Of a stretch of DNA of 64,000 nt, positions 1 through 8,464 are shown one piece after another. A program made the translations under genes and the position numbers. The notes under the pieces are model-generated. The model did no database searches, had not been told where the DNA came from, and saw nothing but the letters and a program-made list of their open reading frames with translations. This DNA comes from Bradyrhizobium cosmicum (GTDB lineage: Bacteria > Pseudomonadota > Alphaproteobacteria > Rhizobiales > Xanthobacteraceae): assembly GCF_007290395.2 (NCBI RefSeq), contig NZ_CP041656.2:4278001-4342000 (forward strand). The letters run 5' to 3'. Position 1 is the stretch's first letter, and every line of letters starts with the position of its first letter.

Positions 1-26
1 AGCAAGTATTGCACCGGGGTGCTGCA

Positions 27-1037
27 ATGATGCAGCACCATGAAGAAGCGCTAAATGCGTCCTGGGATGATTTGAAACTGTTTTTAGCCTGCGCAAAATT
101 TAAAAGTTTTCGTAACGCCGCCGAAGAGCTCGGACTGACTTCCACCACCCTGATGCGCAGGATCGACCGGCTCGAGGAGAGCATCGGCTGTAAGCTGTTC
201 CTGCGCGACCAGAGCGGACTGACGCTCAGCGACGAAGGCACCGCGATGATCGCCGACGTCGCGCATATGGAGCGCCATGCCTTCAACGTCTTCCGGCGCG
301 CCTCGCGCGCGTCGAACGACACGTCAGGCACCGTGCGCGTCGCGGTGACGGAAGGCCCCGGCAATTTCTGGATCCTGCCGCGGCTGATCGACTTCCAGAA
401 GACCTACCGCAAGATCACCGTCGATCTGCGCTGCGCGATGGAGCAGGCCGACGTCGCGCGACTGGAGTCCGACATCGCGATCCAGCTCGAGCCGCCGACC
501 AATCCCGACCTGATCGTCGCCAAGCTCGGCCGCCTCCACATCTACCCCTTCGTCTCCAAGGAGTATGAGAGCCTCTACGGTGTACCGGCGACGCTCGCGG
601 ACTTGAAGAACCACCGCATCATCAAGCAGAGCGCGCCGCAGGTCGACGACACTGCCTATGCTCGCGTGCTCGGATTGAAGTCACTCGAGGGCATCGTCGG
701 GATCAAAACCAACTCTTCGGTCGGCGCGCTCTATGCGGTGGAACGCGGCGCCGGCATCGGCTTCCTGCCGACCGTGTCGATCGCGCTCGGCGTGCCGCTG
801 ATCGCCGTCGATCTCGGCGTCAGCCATCACGCCGATCTCTGGCTCACCTATCACAAGGAATTTCGCTCCTCCGAGCGCCACAAGATCGTGGTCGACTGGC
901 TGAAGAAGATCTTCGATCCCAGGATCTATCCCTGCTTTCGCGACGAGTTCATTCATCCAAACGCGCTGGTGCCGATGATGACGGCTGCGCGCGAGGGGTT
1001 TGGATTGACGGGATATGCCGCGGCGACGCCGACCTGA
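27..1037 (+). CDS. LysR-family transcriptional regulator
   Basis: A 336-residue LysR-type DNA-binding regulator. The N-terminal winged HTH spans about residues 14-70 and has the family pattern FRNAAEELGLTSTTLMRRI, followed by RLEESIGCKLF. The effector-binding domain starts near residue 95 (TVRVAVTEGPGNFWILPRL). The target and inducer cannot be told from sequence. LysR genes are usually divergent from their target, but the left neighbour is outside the window and the gene to the right is convergent. I chose the ATG at 27. An in-frame TTG at 9 and a second ATG at 30 are alternatives. Confidence 0.9.
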   Translation: MMQHHEEALNASWDDLKLFLACAKFKSFRNAAEELGLTSTTLMRRIDRLEESIGCKLFLRDQSGLTLSDEGTAMIADVAHMERHAFNVFRRASRASNDTSGTVRVAVTEGPGNFWILPRLIDFQKTYRKITVDLRCAMEQADVARLESDIAIQLEPPTNPDLIVAKLGRLHIYPFVSKEYESLYGVPATLADLKNHRIIKQSAPQVDDTAYARVLGLKSLEGIVGIKTNSSVGALYAVERGAGIGFLPTVSIALGVPLIAVDLGVSHHADLWLTYHKEFRSSERHKIVVDWLKKIFDPRIYPCFRDEFIHPNALVPMMTAAREGFGLTGYAAATPT

Positions 1038-1054
1038 ACGCAGACTTTATCCGA

Positions 1055-1099
1055 GCATGATCTTATCGGAAAACCGCTGCACGCTTTTCCGGATCATGC
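1055..1099. repeat. Palindromic intergenic repeat, family A (copy 1)
   Basis: An imperfect palindrome with outer arms GCATGATC (1055-1062) and GATCATGC (1092-1099) and inner arms CGGAAAA and TTTTCCG. It lies between the convergent LysR and outer-membrane-protein genes. A second copy is at 48061-48106. As RNA it would fold into a long hairpin, and its placement between gene ends fits a role in transcription termination or mRNA 3' stability (inference). Similar elements are common between genes in Bradyrhizobium. Confidence 0.8.
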
Positions 1100-1106
1100 C
1101 TGCGCC

Positions 1107-2237
1107 TCACCACCGATATTCGAAGCCGACAGTGCCCTGGTGCGAGGTCAGCTCGTTGCGGAACTTGCCGTCGTAATTGACGTAGAGCCGCGCGGTGCTG
1201 GTGAGGCTGAGCGAGGCCGAGGCGCCGGCATCCATGCCGTAACGGCTCTCGCCGATGCCGGGCACGACGATGCTCTGGGTCCCGAGGCTGACCTGCACCG
1301 ATCCCAGATTCTGATAAAAATTGTCGACGAACTTGCCGTAGGCCGACAGATCCAGGATCTTCTGGTCGATGATGAAATAGCGCCCGATCTCCGCGCCGAT
1401 CATGACGCGCGCGCGCGACAGCGCGGTAGAGCCGACGTTGAGCGGATCGAGCCCGCCCGCTTCCTGGAACGCAGCGCTGGTGGCGCGCACATATTCGAGC
1501 GCGCCCTTGGGCACGATGCGCATCTGGTCCTTGGTCCAGTAATAGCTGATTTCGGTCAGCGCGCCGTCGACGGCGGCCCGATAGCCGGCGGTCGCAAGGC
1601 CAAGGCCGGTGTCACGGCTGGAGCGGACCTTGCCGAAACCGTGCACCACCGCGAAGGCCCAGGTCCAGGGCCCCTTGTCGACCGACCCGTTGAAGCCGAT
1701 CTGTGTCAGGTCGAGCGTTGCCGACTGAAGCGCCAGCGGCACGTCGATGTCGGTATGGCTCTGGTCGAAGGAGAAGCCGAGATTGACGCCAGGGGCGACT
1801 CGCGCGCCAAAGCCGGCGACGCCCCCGAACGTCCTGCGCTTGTCGCCGACGAAATCGCCCTGCGCATCGGTCCGGACCGAGATGCCGTAGCCTTCGTACC
1901 AGGTCCGGTAGCGCGGATCTTCCGTGGCCGCGGATGCACCGCCGCCGCTGGGATTGGTGCGGAATGCCCGGTTGATGCCGCCGGAGGCCTGGTTACCGAG
2001 CCGCTCCAGGAAATTCGAGCCGAGATCGAGCGCGCTGTTGCCCGCCGATTGGTCGTAATTCGTCGAGGTCGGTAACGGCGTGGGCGGCGGCACCGGCGGA
2101 AGAACCTGGGCAACACCGGGCGTAGCAGCCATCGCCACGACAAATACCAAGACCATCACGAGCGCAGCCGCGATCCGGCGGACACGGTCCAGCCCGATCG
2201 TCTGCCGTGTCCCGGAGAGCTGCGATGTGCAGCGCAT
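1107..2237 (-). CDS. Orphan outer-membrane beta-barrel protein (autotransporter-barrel-like)
   Basis: A 376-residue exported protein. A long signal sequence, hydrophobic at about residues 22-40 and ending ATPGVAQ, is followed by a Pro-rich linker. From about residue 105 alternating hydrophobic/polar strands with many Gly and aromatic residues run to a C-terminal FEYRW. Ending in an aromatic residue is typical of BAM-assembled outer-membrane barrels. The spacing resembles autotransporter translocator domains, but there is no passenger region large enough for a classical autotransporter. The ATG at 2237 sits just before the hydrophobic signal; a longer frame to 2321 lacks support. Function unknown. 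Confidence 0.75.
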   Translation of the reverse strand: MRCTSQLSGTRQTIGLDRVRRIAAALVMVLVFVVAMAATPGVAQVLPPVPPPTPLPTSTNYDQSAGNSALDLGSNFLERLGNQASGGINRAFRTNPSGGGASAATEDPRYRTWYEGYGISVRTDAQGDFVGDKRRTFGGVAGFGARVAPGVNLGFSFDQSHTDIDVPLALQSATLDLTQIGFNGSVDKGPWTWAFAVVHGFGKVRSSRDTGLGLATAGYRAAVDGALTEISYYWTKDQMRIVPKGALEYVRATSAAFQEAGGLDPLNVGSTALSRARVMIGAEIGRYFIIDQKILDLSAYGKFVDNFYQNLGSVQVSLGTQSIVVPGIGESRYGMDAGASASLSLTSTARLYVNYDGKFRNELTSHQGTVGFEYRW

Positions 2238-2607
2238 GACGACAAATCCCGAAGCAAAGTGGCGGCGCAAAAATGCAACACGAGTGGCGCGTACGTGCGG
2301 GGATTTGTGCCGAACTGCCACGGAGGGTCAACCGGTGGGCACGCTATCATCGAGGCTATTGCACTGATTGTGCTTCCGCTGCCACAGGTCGGAAATCGCG
2401 CGCGGTGATACCGGCGCCGATCTTGAAATCCGCACGCGGCTTGCTAACGCGCGCTTTTCATGTTGCAATGTTGGACACAATCGGAATTGGCCGCTCGGCT
2501 GTGCGTTTCGCGACATTGAGACTCGAACAGACTTCCGGAAGCCCGTTTGTGGCGTGGCACGCGAAAAGCGGCCGCGTCGTTTTTGTATCCAGCGGAGGAG
2601 ACTGAGG
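2238..2607. other. Divergent intergenic region upstream of the cold-shock gene
   Basis: 370 bases between the divergent barrel-protein and cold-shock genes. It must hold both promoters and a long cold-shock leader. I see a strong ribosome binding site (GGAGGAG near 2594) but no promoter I would place with confidence. Short frames here lack coding character. Confidence 0.5.
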
Positions 2608-2814
2608 ATGCCGCAAAAGGGCACCGTCAAATGGTTCAACCCGACCAAGGGCTATGGGTTCATCAAGCCGAACGGCAGCGACAAGGACGTGTTCGTCCAC
2701 ATCTCCGCCGTCGAACGGGCCGGACTCTCGACCCTCAACGAAAACCAGGTGGTTGAATACGACCTCGTGGAGAACCGCGGCAAGGCGTCCGCGGAAAACC
2801 TCAAGGTCTCCTGA
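2608..2814 (+). CDS. Cold-shock domain protein (CspA family)
   Basis: A 68-residue single-domain nucleic-acid chaperone, the usual CspA length. It starts with the family pattern GTVKWFNPTKGYGFI, which contains RNP-1 (KGYGFI, residues 14-19), and has RNP-2 (VFVHIS) near residues 28-33. Such proteins bind single-stranded RNA and DNA and melt mRNA structure in cold or stationary phase. The ATG at 2608 is fixed by GGAGGAG about 10 bases upstream and by the conserved MxxGTVKWF start. It is monocistronic, with an intrinsic terminator about 40 bases downstream. Bradyrhizobium carries several paralogues, so I give no numbered symbol. Confidence 0.97.
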   Translation: MPQKGTVKWFNPTKGYGFIKPNGSDKDVFVHISAVERAGLSTLNENQVVEYDLVENRGKASAENLKVS

Positions 2815-2852
2815 GTTCGCTCGCGCCTGACAAGCGAGCGATCATGACGTTG

Positions 2853-2880
2853 CCCCCGGCTCTGCCGGGGGATTTTGTTT
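2853..2880 (+). terminator. Rho-independent terminator of the cold-shock gene
   Basis: A GC-rich stem (CCCCCGGC, loop TCT, GCCGGGGG) is followed by ATTTTGTTT, just after the cold-shock stop codon. Confidence 0.9.
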
Positions 2881-2910
2881 GTAAAGCCGAAGCAAGGTGC
2901 AACAGCTGCT

Positions 2911-3564
2911 TCAGCTCACGACCGGCGCAACCAGAAAATTCTCCGACGCCCCGCTGCCCGCCGTCTTGCAGACGTCCCCCTCGATCCGGACCTTGCCGGT
3001 CGCCAGCAGCCGCAGCGCCTCCGGATAGATGCGGTGCTCGACTTCGAGGATGCGCTCAGACAGCGTATCCCCCGTGTCGTGATCGCCGACGGGGACCGCG
3101 CCCTGCATCACGATCGGCCCCGCGTCGGTCTCGGGGATGACGAAGTGCACTGTCGCGCCAGACAGTTTGACGCCGGCGCGCAAAGCCTGGCCATGCGGAT
3201 CCAAACCTGGGAACGACGGCAGCAGCGACGGGTGGATGTTGAGCATCCGCCCGTACCAGGCTCTGGTGAACTCGGCCGTGAACAGGCGCATGAAGCCGCC
3301 GAGACAAATCAGCTCGATGCCGTGCTGGTCGAGGGCAGCCTGGAGCACCTTCTCGAAGCCGGCGCGGTCCTTGCCGAACGGCTTGCTCTCGATCACCAAT
3401 GTGTTGACGCCGCTCGCCTTGGCCCGTTCTAGCCCGGGCGCATCGGCCTTGTTCGAGATGACGAGCGAGATCTCCGCCGGAAAATCCGCAGCAGCGGCGG
3501 CCCTGATCAGGGCGGACATGTTGGAGCCGCGGCCGGAGATCAGGATGGCGACGCGGCGCTTCAT
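2911..3564 (-). CDS. purN: Phosphoribosylglycinamide formyltransferase (GART)
   Basis: A 217-residue folate-dependent enzyme that transfers a formyl group from 10-formyl-THF to GAR in purine synthesis. Visible are the N-terminal phosphate-binding loop (GRGSNMSALI), the NIHPSLLPSFPG segment with the catalytic His, and the signature GATVHFVIPETDAGPI with the catalytic Asp. The ATG at 3564 overlaps the purM stop as TGATG, which argues for translational coupling. An in-frame GTG at 3567 is less likely. It is the second gene of a purM-purN operon. Confidence 0.97.
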   Translation of the reverse strand: MKRRVAILISGRGSNMSALIRAAAAADFPAEISLVISNKADAPGLERAKASGVNTLVIESKPFGKDRAGFEKVLQAALDQHGIELICLGGFMRLFTAEFTRAWYGRMLNIHPSLLPSFPGLDPHGQALRAGVKLSGATVHFVIPETDAGPIVMQGAVPVGDHDTGDTLSERILEVEHRIYPEALRLLATGKVRIEGDVCKTAGSGASENFLVAPVVS

Positions 3565-4637
3565 CACAGCGCCAGATCGAGGTGGCCGTTATAGACGACG
3601 CGGTGCTCGCCCTCGGCCGGGATCACGGTGCCGAGTTGCGCCACCGTCTCGCCGGCATCGGTAAAGACCCGCACGACCTCGTCGACCTTGTCGGGCTCGA
3701 CGATCGCGATCATGCCGATACCGCAGTTGAAGGTGCGCAAAAGTTCGAGCTCGGCAATGCCGCCCTGCGCGGCCAGCCATTTGAACACCGGCAGCACCGG
3801 CAGGCGCGCGAGGTCGATGCCGACGCCGAGATCCTTCGGCAGCACGCGCGGAATGTTGTCGGTGAAGCCGCCGCCGGTGATGTGGGCGAGCCCCTTCACC
3901 GCGCCGGTCTCGCGGATCGCGCGCAGGCACGATTTGACATAGAGCCTGGTGGGCGTCAGTAGCGCACCGCCGAGAGTCATGACCGGCGCGAACGGCGCCT
4001 GCGCCTCGAAGCCGAGGCCCGACTGCTCGACGATCTTGCGCACCAGCGAGAAGCCGTTGGAATGCACCCCCGACGAGGCAAGGCCGATCACGGCATCGCC
4101 GGCGGCGATGTCCTTGCGCGGCAGCAGCGTGCCGCGCTCGGCGGCGCCGACGGCAAAGCCGCCGAGATCGTAGTCGCCGTCCTTGTAGAGGCCGGGCATC
4201 TCGGCGGTCTCGCCGCCGATCAGCGCGCAGCCGGATTCGCGGCAGCCTTCGGCAACGCCGGCGACGATCGAGGCGGTCGCCTCCGGATCGAGCTTGCCGC
4301 AGGCAAAATAGTCCAGGAAGAACAGCGGCTCGGCGCCCTGCACCACGAGGTCGTTGACGCTCATGGCGACGAGGTCGATGCCGATCCCGCTATGCAGGCC
4401 GGTCTCGATCGCGATCTTCACCTTGGTGCCGACGCCGTCGGTGGCGGCGACGAGGATTGGGTCCTTGAATCCGGCCGCCTTGAGATCAAACAGGCCGCCG
4501 AAACCGCCGATCTCGGCGTCGGCGCCGGGCCGTGCGGTGGCGCGCACCATCGGCTTGATCAGGTCGACCAGGCGATTGCCCGCATCGATATCGACGCCTG
4601 AATCGGCGTAAGTGAGGCCGTTTTTGCGGTCGGTCAT
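3564..4637 (-). CDS. purM: Phosphoribosylformylglycinamidine cyclo-ligase (AIR synthetase)
   Basis: A 357-residue ATP-dependent enzyme that closes the imidazole ring of the purine precursor AIR. Landmarks are [15 protein letters not shown] near the N-terminus, [10 protein letters not shown], the Gly-rich [11 protein letters not shown] and [16 protein letters not shown]. The length is normal. The ATG at 4637 ([14 protein letters not shown]) is preferred over the extended frame to 4691, which would run into the divergent phosphatidyltransferase region. It is the first gene of the purM-purN operon. Confidence 0.97.
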   Translation of the reverse strand: MTDRKNGLTYADSGVDIDAGNRLVDLIKPMVRATARPGADAEIGGFGGLFDLKAAGFKDPILVAATDGVGTKVKIAIETGLHSGIGIDLVAMSVNDLVVQGAEPLFFLDYFACGKLDPEATASIVAGVAEGCRESGCALIGGETAEMPGLYKDGDYDLGGFAVGAAERGTLLPRKDIAAGDAVIGLASSGVHSNGFSLVRKIVEQSGLGFEAQAPFAPVMTLGGALLTPTRLYVKSCLRAIRETGAVKGLAHITGGGFTDNIPRVLPKDLGVGIDLARLPVLPVFKWLAAQGGIAELELLRTFNCGIGMIAIVEPDKVDEVVRVFTDAGETVAQLGTVIPAEGEHRVVYNGHLDLAL

Positions 4638-4792
4638 GCCCGATTTCCAGTGGGTTTGCGGCTGGTTACGTCGAATTCCGGGGACGCGCAATGGCTCGCA
4701 TGGCGCCCCGCCCTATACTATGTAGATATCAACCGGTTCAGCCTCCCCAAGAGGCGGGATTCGAGGTCAGGCCGGGTGCCGGGAAGCGCCGT

Positions 4793-5335
4793 GTGAGTAT
4801 TCCGAATATCATTACCCTGGGCCGCATCATGCTGGTCCCGATCATCGTCTGGGCCATCGTGTCGAGCCAAATGGAAGTGGCCTTCGCCGTGTTCCTGATC
4901 GCCGGCATCAGCGATGCCGTCGACGGGTTCCTGGCCAAGCGCTTCAACATGACGAGCGAGCTTGGCGCCCTGCTCGACCCGCTCGCTGACAAGGCGCTGC
5001 TGGTCTCGATCTACCTGGCGCTCGGCATCTGGGGCGACATCCCGCGCTGGATCGTCATCCTGGTGGTGTCGCGCGACATCATGATCGTCACCGCGGTGAT
5101 CGTCTCCTGGCTGTTCGACAAGCCGGTCGAGATGAAGCCCTCGAAAGTATCGAAGCTCAACACTGCGGCCCAGGTCTCCTATGCGGCCCTGGTGCTGGCC
5201 GCCCTCGCCTTCGGATTCAACGCGGCGCCCTATGATATGATCCTGATGGGTCTCGTGACGGTCTTCACGCTGTCCTCGGTGTCGCTTTACCTCGTCGAGT
5301 GGCTGCGGCACATGAGCACGATCGACGCCAAGTAG
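4793..5335 (+). CDS. CDP-alcohol phosphatidyltransferase (PgsA-like)
   Basis: A 180-residue integral-membrane enzyme of the family that moves a phosphatidyl group from CDP-diacylglycerol to an alcohol. The metal-binding signature DG(x2)A(x)R...G(x3)D(x3)D is complete in DGFLAKRF...GALLDPLADK at about residues 45-68. Hydrophobic segments cover most of the protein. The start MSIPNIITLGRI is typical and corresponds to the GTG at 4793; the open frame reaches back to an ATG at 4691. Glycerol-phosphate transfer (phosphatidylglycerophosphate synthase) is the best guess, but other alcohol acceptors cannot be excluded. It leads a plus-strand run with hdaA, ppk and ppx. Confidence 0.88.
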   Translation: MSIPNIITLGRIMLVPIIVWAIVSSQMEVAFAVFLIAGISDAVDGFLAKRFNMTSELGALLDPLADKALLVSIYLALGIWGDIPRWIVILVVSRDIMIVTAVIVSWLFDKPVEMKPSKVSKLNTAAQVSYAALVLAALAFGFNAAPYDMILMGLVTVFTLSSVSLYLVEWLRHMSTIDAK

Positions 5336-5438
5336 CACTATCGAGGCCCGGGAGGCGGCCCCGCAAAAGGCCAACTCCCGCTCGATACCTCGACCCCTTT
5401 CAAACCAAGCCGGCGCGCCGGCACGGAGCACAGCAAGC

Positions 5439-6116
5439 GTGGCAGGCCGCGTTCACCCCCGACAATTGGCGTTCTCGCTTCCGCATGCGGAGAGCCTCAG
5501 CCGGGACAATTTCCTCGAAGGCCCGGCCAACGCCGCCGGTCTTGCCCTCGTCGACGCCTGGCCCGAATGGCCGAACCGGATCATGTGGCTGGCCGGCCCG
5601 GAAGGGAGCGGCAAGAGCCATCTCGCCGCGATCTGGGCCGAGGATTCCGGTGCCCGCTCGACCGCAGCCGACGGGCTGACCGCCGAAGCCGTTCCGGGCG
5701 CGCTCGCCACCGGCGCACTGGTGGTCGAGGATCTCAAGGCCGGGGCGTTCGACGAGCGCGCCTTGTTTCACCTGATGAACCTCGCCCGCGAGGACGACGC
5801 CTATGTCCTGCTCACCGGACGCGAAGTGCCGTCATCGCTGCAGATCGAGCTGCGCGACCTGCGCTCGCGGCTGCGCGCGGTGCCTGTCATCTCGCTGCTG
5901 CCGCCCGATGACCAGCTTTTCCGCGGCCTGATCGTCAAATTCTGCGCCGATCGCCAGCTCGCCGTGGACGAGAGCGTGGTCAGCTACCTCGCCACCCGCC
6001 TGGAGCGATCCTCGGCGGCCGCCCGGCGGGCCGTGGAACTGCTCGACAGCGAGGCCCTGCGGCTCGGCCGCCCCGTCACAAGGGCGCTGGCCGCCGAGCT
6101 GCTCCGGGACGCCTGA
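5439..6116 (+). CDS. hdaA: DnaA regulatory inactivator HdaA (DnaA-like AAA+ ATPase)
   Basis: A 225-residue homologue of the DnaA AAA+ domain that lacks the DnaA DNA-binding domain. Walker A is GPEGSGKSHL near residue 53, after the DnaA-type start RQLAFSLPHAESLSRDNF. A Walker B/sensor region (ALVVEDL) and a lid helix bundle follow. In Caulobacter, HdaA works with the sliding clamp to promote DnaA-ATP hydrolysis and limit re-initiation. The GTG start at 5439 comes before MAGRVHPRQLAF. It lies between the phosphatidyltransferase and ppk, the usual order in Bradyrhizobiaceae. Confidence 0.9.
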   Translation: MAGRVHPRQLAFSLPHAESLSRDNFLEGPANAAGLALVDAWPEWPNRIMWLAGPEGSGKSHLAAIWAEDSGARSTAADGLTAEAVPGALATGALVVEDLKAGAFDERALFHLMNLAREDDAYVLLTGREVPSSLQIELRDLRSRLRAVPVISLLPPDDQLFRGLIVKFCADRQLAVDESVVSYLATRLERSSAAARRAVELLDSEALRLGRPVTRALAAELLRDA

Positions 6117-6259
6117 CCTGGTCGCCCGACCTATGACCGCTTGACGCGGCGCAGCGGCGGAACATCAATGTCATCGAAACGTCATCGGACTAACACATGC
6201 TCCCGCCGGTTTTGCGCATGTGGTCGCAAATTGGGGCGAACTGGATGGACCGACTTCTC

Positions 6260-8449
6260 ATGGACTCCGCGCAAACTGTTGAAAACAAAGAAAAAGCTAC
6301 GGAGACCGAGAGCCTGCCGGCGATCGCGTCGAGCCCTGAGCGATTCATCAATCGCGAGCTGTCCTGGCTGCATTTCAACCGCCGAGTCCTCGAGGAATCG
6401 GTCAATCCCAGCCATCCCGTGCTGGAGCGGGTGCGGTTCCTGTCGATTTCAGCGAATAACCTCGACGAGTTCTTCATGGTTCGCGTCGCCGGCATCAAGG
6501 CTCAGATCCGCGAGGGCATTGCCGAACGCGCCCCTGACGGCCTGAGCCCGTCCGAGCAGCTCGCGCTGATCAACCGAACCGTCTCGCAGCTTGCCTCCGA
6601 CCAGCAGGCGATCTGGGCCGACCTGCGCGGCACGCTGGCCGATGTCGGCATCATCCTGGTCGACGGCAAGGACGTCACCAAGGCGGAGCGGAGCTGGATC
6701 GAGGACTACTTCCTCAACAACGTGTTCCCGCTGCTGACGCCGCTCGCGATCGACCCGGCCCACCCCTTCCCGTTCATTCCGAGCCTCGGCTTCACCATCG
6801 CGCTGCAGCTGAAGCGCGCCGCTGACGGCAGACAGATGAACGCGCTGATCCGCATGCCCGGCAAGATCGACCGCTTCATCCGTCTGCCGACGGAGGGCAA
6901 GGTGCGCCTGATCTCGCTGGAGCAGGCGACGGGCCTCTTCATCAACCGGCTGTTCCCCGGCTATAATCTCCACGGCCTGGGCGCCTTCCGCATCATCCGC
7001 GACTCCGAGCTCGAAATCGAGGAAGAGGCCGAGGACCTCGTCCGCCTGTTCGAGACCGCGCTCAAGCGCCGCCGACGAGGCTCGGTGATCCGGCTCGAGA
7101 TCGACGCCAAGATGCCGGAGCAGCTGCGCAACTTCGTCCAGCATGCGCTCTCGACGGCCGACGACGAGGTGTTCCTGGTCGACGGCGTGCTCGCGATGAA
7201 CGAGCTCTCGCAGCTCACCCGCCTCGACCGCCCCGACCTCGAATTCACCCCTTACGTGCCACGCCATCCCGAGCGCGTGCGCGAGCATGGCGGCGACATC
7301 TTTGCCGCGATCCGGCAGAAGGACCTCGTCGTCCATCACCCCTACGAATCCTTCGACGTGGTGGTGCAGTTCCTGCAGCAGGCCGCGCGCGACCCCGACG
7401 TCGTCGCGATCAAGCAGACGCTCTACCGCACCTCCAACAACTCGCCGATCGTGCGCACACTCGCGGAGGCCGCCGAAGCCGGCAAGTCCGTCACCGCGCT
7501 GATCGAGCTGAAAGCGCGCTTCGACGAGGAGGCCAACATCCGCTGGGCGCGCGACCTCGAACGCGCCGGCGTGCAGGTCGTCTACGGCTTCCTCGAATTG
7601 AAGACGCACGCCAAGCTCTCGATGGTGGTGCGCCGCGAGGGCGGCAGCCTCACGACCTACGTCCACACCGGCACCGGCAATTACCACCCGGTGACCGCGC
7701 GCATCTACACCGACCTCTCATATTTTACCTCGGACCCGACCATCGGCCGCGACGCCGCGCGCGTGTTCAACTTCATCACCGGCTATGCCGCGCCCAGCGA
7801 CCTCGAAAAGATGGCGGTGTCGCCGCTGACCTTGCGCAAGCGTATCATCGAGCACATCCAGGGCGAGACCGCACACGCCAAGCACGGCCGTCCGGGCGCG
7901 GTCTGGATGAAGATGAATGCGCTGGTCGACCCCGACATCATCGACGCGCTCTACGAGGCCTCGCAGGCCGGCGTTCAGGTCGAGCTCGTGGTGCGCGGCA
8001 TCTGTTGCCTCAGGCCCGGCATTCCGGGCCTGTCGGAGAACATCCGCGTCAAGTCGATCATCGGACGCTTCCTGGAACACGGCCGAATCTACTGCTTCGG
8101 CATGGGCCAGGGCCTGCCAGGCGCCAAAGCGGCTGTGTATATCTCCTCGGCCGACATGATGCCGCGCAACCTCGACCGCCGCGTCGAGGTGCTGTGTCCG
8201 CTGCAAAATCCCACGGTGCATCAGCAGGTTCTCGAACAGATCATGGTCGCGAATCTCAAGGACAATGAGCAGAGCTGGCAATTGTTGCCGGACGGGTCCT
8301 CAACGCGTATGAAGGCCGCGAAGGGCGAAGAGCCTTTCAACGTCCACAACTACTTCATGACAAATCCGAGTCTGTCTGGCCGTGGAAAGTCGCTCAAGGA
8401 ATCATCGCCGCGTCGTCTCACGCGCCGTAATGAACGTCATCAATCCTGA
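6260..8449 (+). CDS. ppk: Polyphosphate kinase 1
   Basis: A 729-residue reversible polyphosphate synthase. The N-terminal domain starts with [20 protein letters not shown], and the catalytic domains contain [27 protein letters not shown] with the autophosphorylated His, and HTGTGNYH. The C-terminal lobe has [18 protein letters not shown] and [13 protein letters not shown]. The ATG at 6260 (MDSAQTVEN) is favoured; in-frame ATGs at 6197 and 6245 are alternatives. The polar and basic C-terminal tail of about 30 residues lies outside the conserved fold. ppx follows 15 bases later, so synthesis and breakdown are encoded together. Confidence 0.96.
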   Translation: MDSAQTVENKEKATETESLPAIASSPERFINRELSWLHFNRRVLEESVNPSHPVLERVRFLSISANNLDEFFMVRVAGIKAQIREGIAERAPDGLSPSEQLALINRTVSQLASDQQAIWADLRGTLADVGIILVDGKDVTKAERSWIEDYFLNNVFPLLTPLAIDPAHPFPFIPSLGFTIALQLKRAADGRQMNALIRMPGKIDRFIRLPTEGKVRLISLEQATGLFINRLFPGYNLHGLGAFRIIRDSELEIEEEAEDLVRLFETALKRRRRGSVIRLEIDAKMPEQLRNFVQHALSTADDEVFLVDGVLAMNELSQLTRLDRPDLEFTPYVPRHPERVREHGGDIFAAIRQKDLVVHHPYESFDVVVQFLQQAARDPDVVAIKQTLYRTSNNSPIVRTLAEAAEAGKSVTALIELKARFDEEANIRWARDLERAGVQVVYGFLELKTHAKLSMVVRREGGSLTTYVHTGTGNYHPVTARIYTDLSYFTSDPTIGRDAARVFNFITGYAAPSDLEKMAVSPLTLRKRIIEHIQGETAHAKHGRPGAVWMKMNALVDPDIIDALYEASQAGVQVELVVRGICCLRPGIPGLSENIRVKSIIGRFLEHGRIYCFGMGQGLPGAKAAVYISSADMMPRNLDRRVEVLCPLQNPTVHQQVLEQIMVANLKDNEQSWQLLPDGSSTRMKAAKGEEPFNVHNYFMTNPSLSGRGKSLKESSPRRLTRRNERHQS

Positions 8450-8464
8450 TCCGGGATCGCTGAC

